Positions 26,028-32,922 of a stretch of 49,352 nt of DNA are shown in pieces; positions within the stretch are counted from its first letter, which is position 1, and the number at the start of each line of letters is the position of its first letter. The notes below the pieces were generated by a model. It was not told the origin of the DNA and did not search any database. It worked only from the letters and a program-made list of their open reading frames with translations. The translations under genes were made by a program, and so were the position numbers. The DNA is from CAYGUK01 sp964352985 (GTDB lineage: Bacteria; Pseudomonadota; Gammaproteobacteria; JAHCLG01). The stretch is from positions 1 through 49,352 of the forward strand of contig CAYGUK010000016.1 in the NCBI GenBank assembly GCA_964352985.1, given 5' to 3'.

Positions 26028-27062
26028 ATGATTTATTTTACTTCGTCGAACGATACCGCCGAGAAAGTCGCTCGCAAATTTTTTGCAACTAACATTAAAG
26101 ACGAAGCAACCAAAATTATAAAAGAAAATCATTATACTAGAGCGGTTTGCTCGATGAGTGGAGATCATTTTTTAGCCCCTAATCGACCAATCTGGGTAAA
26201 CTACGCTTATCAGCCTGATAGGGTAGAAACAAAAAATATCGTAAATATTTTGGATCAACTCCCTTCCGTTGCAAGATATAAATTACGAAAATTTCAAAAA
26301 ACAGGTATAAGTTATCAACATTTATTAGCTATGACCTATTTAGTTAATTCTGTTAATCATGATGCCTATGAGCAAGGATTATTAGATAAAAAAAATACTC
26401 CTAAAAATAATGATCCCGACGATGACTTAACGCCAGGAAGTTTATTATATTCTGGCACAACCGCTATTATTGATGCGAGAAGTGAGCGATTGTCTAAATA
26501 CTCCAAAGCGATGAAGAAAGCCAACAAATCAGCGATTAATTTAACTGATAATATTAATTCAGCAAATGAGAGAAAGTATTGGTTAGAAACTCGTGAAGCA
26601 ATGCGTGAACTGAATAGTGAATTTGGCGATGATATGCGTCGTTTTAATCTCCATAATAGTAAATATTTCAGAAAACCAGTTACCGCATTACAAAGAGTTC
26701 GTAAATTAGGCCGAGAAGGATTAACTATCTTTGATACAACAGAAGCAAGATTGGCATTAAGAGTCGCTAGAGGCTTGAAAGTTATAGCTACGACGGGACT
26801 TTTAGTTGAAGTTGGATGCGATATCTATAAAATAGCAGATAAATATCAACATGGAGGTGATTGGCAAAAAAAGTTAGTTAAAGATGCTGGTGAATTAACA
26901 TTTGGCATTTCAATTCCTCTTTTATTCAGTTATTTTGCTGAAACAGCTTTAATGCTTACTCCTGTAGGTTGGTTAGGTGCAATCGGATTTGGTCTAACGT
27001 CTTTAGCTGCTACTATAGTAGCAGATCATTATTGGAAAAAAGAACTAAATGAACATGGATGA
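26028..27062 (+). CDS. candidate type VI effector, membrane-active, 344 aa
   Basis: I recognise no catalytic family. Residues 1-245 are soluble and charged, with a low-complexity acidic linker near 126-135. Residues about 249-335 contain two or three hydrophobic, glycine-rich segments (GISIPLLFSYFAETALML and VGWLGAIGFGLTSLAATIV), as in pore-forming colicin-like or other inner-membrane-targeting toxins. The gene follows hcp by 13 bp with its own GGAG site and overlaps the next gene, a small membrane protein, by 14 bp. Hcp, toxin, membrane immunity is the order expected for an Hcp-delivered effector operon. The toxin role is inferred from context and hydrophobicity, not homology. Confidence 0.6.
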   Translation: MIYFTSSNDTAEKVARKFFATNIKDEATKIIKENHYTRAVCSMSGDHFLAPNRPIWVNYAYQPDRVETKNIVNILDQLPSVARYKLRKFQKTGISYQHLLAMTYLVNSVNHDAYEQGLLDKKNTPKNNDPDDDLTPGSLLYSGTTAIIDARSERLSKYSKAMKKANKSAINLTDNINSANERKYWLETREAMRELNSEFGDDMRRFNLHNSKYFRKPVTALQRVRKLGREGLTIFDTTEARLALRVARGLKVIATTGLLVEVGCDIYKIADKYQHGGDWQKKLVKDAGELTFGISIPLLFSYFAETALMLTPVGWLGAIGFGLTSLAATIVADHYWKKELNEHG

Positions 27063-27423
27063 TATTATTTTTATTATTTTTTGTATAAGTTTCGTAGGTG
27101 GATTTATTAATGCATTTCCATTATGGCTGATAGTCGGCCGACACTTTGATAATGTTTTAAAAAATAATAATATCCCATTACCTCAAACTTTTAACTTTTA
27201 CTGGTCTCAAATGAACCGATCAATCAACTATGGCGCACTACTATCAAGATACTACTTGCTAGGTAAAACGTATAAAAAAAGTAAATATTATAATTCCTTA
27301 TTTAAAGGATTTGACATTTATAAATATGCTAGGAAACGTGATATTATCATTAGTTCATTAGAATTTATTTTTGCTACTTGTTTTATTCTGACATTGATTA
27401 TAGGTGCAATAATAAATTATTAG
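27049..27423 (+). CDS. small membrane protein, candidate immunity protein, 124 aa
   Basis: Two predicted membrane segments (about 5-27 and 101-121) bracket a cytosolic or periplasmic domain with NNNIPLPQTFNFYWSQMNR. The start lies inside the end of the effector gene (14-bp overlap), a strong sign of coupled expression. A membrane protein paired with a membrane-active toxin is the usual immunity arrangement. The next gene encodes a shorter relative. ATG at 27055 is an alternative start. The immunity function is inferred. Confidence 0.6.
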   Translation: MNMDDIIFIIFCISFVGGFINAFPLWLIVGRHFDNVLKNNNIPLPQTFNFYWSQMNRSINYGALLSRYYLLGKTYKKSKYYNSLFKGFDIYKYARKRDIIISSLEFIFATCFILTLIIGAIINY

Positions 27424-27457
27424 CATTTTAATAATAATGTTTTAAATTGGATATTAA

Positions 27458-27730
27458 ATGGTTATAAGGCAACTACTAGGCTATACAATCATTTTCATCA
27501 TTCTTGCATTGATGTTTGTTTGCTTAATCCTATTGAGGTTTACATACCCATACATGGATCGTCAATTAAATAATAACAAAATCCCACTGCCACCTTCTAA
27601 AGGATTTTATTGGCCAAGTTGTAATCGTGCCTGTTATTCTTTTCTTTTATTAGATGTTTTCTTTTTTGCATGGATAATAGTTGATTCAAGCCTAGTTTAT
27701 TTTAACTTGTTGGGGGCAAAGATTTGGTAA
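27458..27730 (+). CDS. second, shorter membrane paralogue, 90 aa
   Basis: It shares the central motif with the preceding gene: NNNKIPLPPSKGFYWPSCNR here against NNNIPLPQTFNFYWSQMNR there, in the same position after an N-terminal membrane helix. A second hydrophobic segment (FLLLDVFFFAWIIVDSSLVYF) follows at once and the basic middle region of the longer protein is missing. It is probably a duplicated, partly reduced immunity gene; protection against a different effector is the alternative. Confidence 0.55.
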   Translation: MVIRQLLGYTIIFIILALMFVCLILLRFTYPYMDRQLNNNKIPLPPSKGFYWPSCNRACYSFLLLDVFFFAWIIVDSSLVYFNLLGAKIW

Positions 27731-27745
27731 TAATTAATTATAATT

Positions 27746-27910
27746 TCAATTCTTCAAAATCCTTTCCCGATCCACTTCAGTATGAGTTTCTTCAACATAA
27801 TCACGAATTAATTTATCTGTTAGTGATAATTTTTGAGATACATTTGAACATTCAAAAAAAAAATTTTGTGATTTTATTGATTCTAATAGTAACGAAATAA
27901 TAGAACTCAT
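27746..27910 (-). CDS. short minus-strand frame or gene remnant, 54 codons
   Basis: From the ATG at 27910 the frame gives a 54-residue helical, charged peptide (ends RDYVEETHTEVDRERILKN). The same frame stays open upstream for about 40 more codons without a usable start, so the piece looks like the C-terminus of a decayed gene pointing against the islet. No family is recognised. Confidence 0.35.
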   Translation of the reverse strand: MSSIISLLLESIKSQNFFFECSNVSQKLSLTDKLIRDYVEETHTEVDRERILKN

Positions 27911-28103
27911 TTCAGCGACCCCATCAGTCAGTGGTATTAAGTCTGGTGTGCCCCCATTGTTAAATAGTTTAGAAAATATCTCGATTTTAATATGGGATAC
28001 TACAATATAAAATTGTACTAAACTTTGTTAGTATATTCATAAAACAAGTAACTGTTGCTTTTGTGCGTTCAACTATTCTGTAAATATGAAGGAAAATAAA
28101 ATC

Positions 28104-28544
28104 ATGAAAAAACTAACTTGGAAGCATATTGAAAATTTTTCGTCTGATTTCGATTTAACAAGAATAGACGCAAGTCAAGCTGTATCTGCAAAAGAACTGA
28201 TTATTGCTTTTGAGATTATCAAGTTTTATTTTGATACAAATATAGCAACATTACTTCTTGATACACTTAAAAATCACAAATTTAAAGTCAAAATTCAAAT
28301 AATTATTCGTCAGTTATCTGACATATTGTATAAACTACAAGAAAAAGCTGGGTTTGGTTTATTGCTAAGAAAAACAAAGGAAAAAATTCTTAATCATAGT
28401 CAGATCTCAATTCAGCTACACGAATTTGAATCTATTCATACCGAAATCTATATATTTTATATTTGTAGTAAAGTAAATTTTGTAAAAGAGCAAAGAAAAA
28501 AGGGATATGACTTTGATCTTAAAACTACATTAGGAAATGTATAA
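28104..28544 (+). CDS. hypothetical helical protein, 146 aa
   Basis: I recognise no family. The protein is mostly amphipathic helix (LTRIDASQAVSAKELIIAFE and VKIQIIIRQLSDILYKLQEK), lysine-rich and without signal peptide or membrane segments. The longest frame starts at 28086, but GAAGGA lies 10 nt before the ATG at 28104, so this start is preferred. The next gene overlaps it by 8 bp, so the two form a pair inside the repeat-bounded islet. A toxin-antitoxin or effector-partner pair is possible but not indicated by any motif. Confidence 0.55.
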   Translation: MKKLTWKHIENFSSDFDLTRIDASQAVSAKELIIAFEIIKFYFDTNIATLLLDTLKNHKFKVKIQIIIRQLSDILYKLQEKAGFGLLLRKTKEKILNHSQISIQLHEFESIHTEIYIFYICSKVNFVKEQRKKGYDFDLKTTLGNV

Positions 28545-28974
28545 AACAATTAATATAGAAGTAAAGCATTTGAGACCAAAATCACAATTTAATAAAGATA
28601 ATTTTATCAAGAAGCTTAAAGGATATTTTGAACAATTAAATATACATAGACCTGGGATTCTTTTTATTGAACTTCCATATGAAAGCTATGTTAAAAATAT
28701 TCAATTATATGTAAATGCATCAAAAAATATTTTTTCAGAATCAAAGATTAGCCACAAACATATTGGAGCTATTTATTTTTTAACCCGAAATTATCATGAA
28801 ATTAATAATCAATTAGTACTATATATTGAATTTGAAAAGCAATTAAATACTAATTTAAAAAATTCTTGGTTAGAACTAATTAGTGAATTTGATTGTAAAA
28901 TAGTTAAGTCAAATTTAGAACGGGAAAATTCTATTTTTCGAACAAGATCAATAAAATTTAACTCGTTCAAATAA
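28537..28974 (+). CDS. hypothetical basic protein, 145 aa
   Basis: The start overlaps the previous gene by 8 bp, indicating coupled translation. The product is basic (KHLRPKSQFNKDNFIKKLKG, C-terminal FRTRSIKFNSFK) with alternating strands and helices and a motif-like GAIYFLTRNYHEINNQLVLY. No membrane segment, signal peptide or catalytic motif is evident. It is the last gene before the right copy of the flanking repeat. Function unknown. Confidence 0.55.
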   Translation: MYKTINIEVKHLRPKSQFNKDNFIKKLKGYFEQLNIHRPGILFIELPYESYVKNIQLYVNASKNIFSESKISHKHIGAIYFLTRNYHEINNQLVLYIEFEKQLNTNLKNSWLELISEFDCKIVKSNLERENSIFRTRSIKFNSFK

Positions 28975-29299
28975 CATTTTCTTGGTTTTTAAATACAATC
29001 AAATTCATTAAATTTTGAGTACGACTATAGAAATTTAAACTACCCTTTCTACGCCCCAGCATTTTTGAAAAAACAGATGTCATCATTTAATATCATATGC
29101 TTGATACTTAATCAATTGATGGTTCAATAAAATTATTGCGTAAAGCGCGGCAATTATTTTTAGACGGTAGAGCCGCCCCAACGGGGTGACGAGGGAACAA
29201 CGTGAGCGAGGAATCAATCCCTCGATCGAATCCAATAAATAATTAAATAAACTACTCTAGAATTCCATATTATTTTTTTCAAAAAAAATTCAATTAGAA
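28975..29299. other. gap holding the right flanking repeat
   Basis: No gene. The stretch contains the right copy of the GACGAGGGAAC element (29120-29234), which closes the hcp islet, followed by AT-rich DNA before the small minus-strand gene that ends at 29300. Confidence 0.55.
29120..29234 (+). repeat. direct repeat flanking the hcp islet, right copy
   Basis: Same element as 24731-24862 and in the same orientation. The shared core is GGGGTGACGAGGGAAC, then GAGGAATCAATCC, with an AAAATTATTGCG stretch upstream in both. A CCCCAACGGGG palindrome replaces CCCCGTAGGGG of the other copy, a compensated change that suggests the hairpin matters. Confidence 0.7.
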
Positions 29300-29632
29300 T
29301 TACGAAGACAAAGCAGGGTTATTTCGTACCTCGCTTAGTACCTCTTCAGTCTGTTCAGATGAGCGTCGAGATCCTACGCCAAAGATACAACAACAAAGCA
29401 TGCTAACATGTAAACCTATGCCACCGACTAGGCTGCATTGTCCAGCATTTACTAAATAAACCCAGAAACCTAATGTCGCAGCACTTGAACAACCAAAGGC
29501 GGTATCAGCAATTCTACTACGCGTTGATGCAATTTCGAGTTGACTCATCTGAGCAGATGTTATTTCATACGAAGGCGGTGATACTAAACTCGCGACATCC
29601 AGAGTTTGATTGCTGTTACTTTCTCTCGGCAT
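29300..29632 (-). CDS. small membrane protein with PPxY motif, 110 aa
   Basis: No family recognised. A hydrophilic N-terminus with SPPSYEITSAQM (about 18-29) contains the PPxY motif bound by eukaryotic WW domains. A hydrophobic, small-residue-rich central part (about 50-90) could form two membrane segments and ends in MLCCCIFGVGSRR. The start is well supported by AGGAG 8 nt upstream. The layout, a cytosolic short linear motif plus membrane hairpin plus cysteine cluster next to the membrane, is seen in injected membrane effectors. This is an inference without homology support. Confidence 0.6.
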   Translation of the reverse strand: MPRESNSNQTLDVASLVSPPSYEITSAQMSQLEIASTRSRIADTAFGCSSAATLGFWVYLVNAGQCSLVGGIGLHVSMLCCCIFGVGSRRSSEQTEEVLSEVRNNPALSS

Positions 29633-29821
29633 CGTATTTCTCCTAATTATACTTACAATCCTTTGTAGACCCTACCTAAACGTTTATTATTTTGTGGAAA
29701 TAATAATGCTATCTTATTAATATTTTGACTAGTCCCATATCTGGCTTCGGTTATTCTTAGGATTTATAAATATGTAACAGCTTTTTTAATCTATCTAATT
29801 ATCATTTTCAAGTCGCATCAT

Positions 29822-30073
29822 TTAGTCAATAAGCAAATTTGCAGTGGTGAATTGCTCCATTATTTCGGTAAACGCTTCTTGATACTCCCAATAAATTAGC
29901 CTATCACTATAAGTTGTTAAAATATATTTTTCACTAATTGATAAAATTCTGTCAATGGCGATTAATTTTACTGTCGCTTTTTCGACCTTTACATCTTGAA
30001 TAATTTCATTATTGTCTTTGTCAAACCCATGCATGATTTGATGATTTTTTACTGATATTTTAAGAAATTTCAT
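29822..30073 (-). CDS. small hypothetical protein, 83 aa
   Basis: A soluble, beta-rich small protein (ISVKNHQIMHGFDKDNNEII, then VKLIAIDRILSISEKYILTT) of unknown family. GAGGA lies about 9 nt before the ATG, so translation is likely. There is no signal peptide or membrane segment. It sits alone between the PPxY gene and the five-gene operon on the same strand, nearly 400 bp below the latter. Confidence 0.55.
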   Translation of the reverse strand: MKFLKISVKNHQIMHGFDKDNNEIIQDVKVEKATVKLIAIDRILSISEKYILTTYSDRLIYWEYQEAFTEIMEQFTTANLLID

Positions 30074-30461
30074 CTTGTTTTTTCCTCATGTAATTAAAAA
30101 CAATATAGTCACTTACAGTGTTCAAATAGATAGGCTTTATGACTTGCCCATTATTGAACTAGCGGTATTGTTATCGTGACAGTCAACGCTAATTTTACAT
30201 TGAAAACATAAATTGTCGATAAACTAAAATAAAAATATTCGTTATTATTAACAAACATTCCCTTTAAACAGAAAATCACTTCTTTTAAATAACGTCAACT
30301 CCTACTTTGACAAAATCAGAGCTCTTTATCGCCTTGAAAAGTTTAGCGATTATTTTTTTAAACTAAAAACCATGCAATAGAAATTGCTCATTGGCAAAAC
30401 AATCTATCGCTAATAATAAAACAAATAAATGATATTAGATTTAGAATGAAGAACCTATAAT
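30074..30461. other. gap after the five-gene operon
   Basis: AT-rich DNA with no supported gene. It contains the 3' side of the large operon and the promoter region of the 83-aa gene, but no clear terminator hairpin or promoter hexamers that I would defend. Confidence 0.4.
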
Positions 30462-32918
30462 TTACCTAGTCGCTTGCAGTGAAGATGCTGCCATTTCAAC
30501 TTCAAACTCTTGCACGTCAACTTCAACTTGTTGCTCAATTATAAAATGTTCACACACTTTTTGTACTAGATTAACGATATTCAAAATTGTAAAATCCTGA
30601 TCTTGCTCCGTTTGTTGATAAGCATCACATTTTTGCTTAATTTTATTGAGTAAATCATCTTTAAAAACCAAACGAAAATCTAATTTTTCACCCTGTTTTG
30701 GCAATAAAATAAAGGTGAGCAATCGATACAACATAAACAAGTTACCTGATTCAGTATTTGTATCTGCGAAGGCATGTAATAAAAATCGATTAACTTCATT
30801 TGATAAGAAATCACCATTAAAAGAATGTAAAGTTTCTTTAAAATACCAAGAGAAAATGATTTCGATATTCACAAAATCATAAACTAATTCATAGTCAATG
30901 CCATACTCCGTTTGGATGGGGGTTGTATATATTAATAACATAATTATTAATTCATAAATTTTTTGCGACAATGGTTTAATCTTGGTTAAAAAAACTAACA
31001 CATTAAATAAATAGTTCATAATATCTTTATTTGAACACGTTGATTCAGAATTTTCTGTTTGATTAGGATTGAACATAATTTTTTGGTATTTAAGAAAAAA
31101 ATTATAGATATAGCGTGTTAGATTTTCACCCGATAAGATTTTTGATAATCCATGAAGAACACATTTTATATTTTTCATGACATCAGCTTTAATGATAAAT
31201 CCTTCAAATCCAATGTTGAGTTCACAAATCTTTTTAAATATAAATTGTAATTTATCCTTCGACGATTCATCATCGATAAAAGATTTCACTTGAGAACAAT
31301 ACTGTAAATATTGATGATCATCATTGTTATTGGAAACTATTTCACGCTCAGTTTGGTTTATAAAATCTTTATTTTGTTGAGATTGCGCATCAAAAGTGAG
31401 ATTATCAAAATCAAATCTATTCCAAGATTGATTCTTGAAAGTACCAAAATACTCAATATTTTTTGCTGTATCACAAAGCCCATAGAAATTGACAATGCTG
31501 TTATAACAATTAAGAAATTTCGGATCTTTAAAGCATTCTGGATTATTGCTTATTTGTTGTGATATGAACTTAAGCATTTCTTCGACAAATAATGCCAGCA
31601 ATTCAAGACTCAATCTTATAGGCATGTCATCATTTGATAATATACAAGGTAAAAACTCGTGTGAATTGTTAGCAGTAAGGCTTGCATAATATTCATATAT
31701 AAACCAAGCATCTACACATTGACAAGGATCATCACTAAATATACCAAAGCCAACAAGTTGTTCCTTTGGCATTTTAATTAAGATCTCATTATGAGGTAAT
31801 AATTGATTACCAAGTCCTGCTAAACAAATACGTTGCAAATCTTCAAATTTTGTAACAGGGAAAAAATTATTTGGTTGATTATTTATATTTTTTAACCACC
31901 ACCCATCATCTGTCATTGCGTTTATTGGAAAAACAAATCTCGGATCAATTAAAGATAACGCTACTTTTGCTAATAAACAAAACCTAGTATGCTTATTTCC
32001 TCTTTCTGGATTAAAAACTTGCACGTTACCAGGCACATAGAGTGTGTAGGATGATTTTTTCGTCTTATCGACTCCTGGTTTTGGCTGACCAGGCACATTC
32101 ATAAATCTGCAAATATAATCACGAGAATTTTCATTAAACCGACAAGCACGATCTTTATTAGCTCTTAGTCTATTTGGCCTGATTGTTTCAGGATACTTGA
32201 ATTTGATGAATTCAAAAAATGGATCATGTGTCGCTTTGATATTACACACTTTTATTAAGAGCAGCGCATTAGCAGCATAATAACAAATAGTATATATTGC
32301 ATTATGAGGTTGAGTGCGCTCATATTTTAATTCGGCGATAATTTTTAGATACTTTTCTTTATCGAATGAATGTTCATCCCACCAAGTTGATGATGGAAAT
32401 TGAGGATACCGATACAGTTCCATTACTTTTTTCAATAATCGTGTAGGATCATAAAAAATACTAGCATCTTGCCCTACAATTTGATGATTGAAACTATTAA
32501 TAATGTTTGGGGCTTTACAGTTGAGAATTCTTTGCAATTCTTTGATAAATAAATCTGGGTTGCCATGTTTTATTTTTTTTCTAAATGGATTTGGCATAAT
32601 CGCTGTATTCGGCATTGGCAGTACGTTAATTTCGCTTAATATCTTTTGGAGAAATTCAGGATCGTATCCCTCAAGAGCATCTGAAGCTTGTTTAAATCTT
32701 ATATTAGCTTGAACTATTTGTTCTTGTTGTAATTCAACATTAGGCGGATACGGCAAACCAAATACTAGAGGCTGTGTAGTCGGTAATGGGTGAAGTGTGG
32801 CATTCGCGGGTGGCATTGAAGATTGACTAAAAGGCATTGGCTGCAAGCCTTGAGATGACAAGGATGTCGCATTCGTACTTGTTGTCGTTGCGTGAGTTGT
32901 TTGCTGGTGACTATGCAT
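30462..32918 (-). CDS. large hypothetical protein, 818 aa, last gene of the operon
   Basis: I do not recognise this protein. The first 65 residues are low-complexity, rich in Thr, Ser, Gln, His and Pro (MHSHQQTTHATTTSTNATSL ...), like a disordered eukaryotic tail. The rest is helical and weakly hydrophilic without a signal peptide or membrane segment. A distinctive central part around 330-400 has DPRFVFPINAMTDDGWW and ICLAGLGNQLLPHNEI. The C-terminus is acidic (QQVEVDVQEFEVEMAASS). It starts 4 bp after the 921-aa gene, so they are surely co-translated and may form a complex. Effector or structural roles are both possible. Confidence 0.75.
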   Translation of the reverse strand: MHSHQQTTHATTTSTNATSLSSQGLQPMPFSQSSMPPANATLHPLPTTQPLVFGLPYPPNVELQQEQIVQANIRFKQASDALEGYDPEFLQKILSEINVLPMPNTAIMPNPFRKKIKHGNPDLFIKELQRILNCKAPNIINSFNHQIVGQDASIFYDPTRLLKKVMELYRYPQFPSSTWWDEHSFDKEKYLKIIAELKYERTQPHNAIYTICYYAANALLLIKVCNIKATHDPFFEFIKFKYPETIRPNRLRANKDRACRFNENSRDYICRFMNVPGQPKPGVDKTKKSSYTLYVPGNVQVFNPERGNKHTRFCLLAKVALSLIDPRFVFPINAMTDDGWWLKNINNQPNNFFPVTKFEDLQRICLAGLGNQLLPHNEILIKMPKEQLVGFGIFSDDPCQCVDAWFIYEYYASLTANNSHEFLPCILSNDDMPIRLSLELLALFVEEMLKFISQQISNNPECFKDPKFLNCYNSIVNFYGLCDTAKNIEYFGTFKNQSWNRFDFDNLTFDAQSQQNKDFINQTEREIVSNNNDDHQYLQYCSQVKSFIDDESSKDKLQFIFKKICELNIGFEGFIIKADVMKNIKCVLHGLSKILSGENLTRYIYNFFLKYQKIMFNPNQTENSESTCSNKDIMNYLFNVLVFLTKIKPLSQKIYELIIMLLIYTTPIQTEYGIDYELVYDFVNIEIIFSWYFKETLHSFNGDFLSNEVNRFLLHAFADTNTESGNLFMLYRLLTFILLPKQGEKLDFRLVFKDDLLNKIKQKCDAYQQTEQDQDFTILNIVNLVQKVCEHFIIEQQVEVDVQEFEVEMAASSLQATR

Positions 32919-32922
32919 TTGT

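Noticed and set aside
24731..29234. CRISPR array from two repeat copies
   Set aside because: Only two copies, 4.4 kb apart, with genes between them; no spacer structure and no cas genes.
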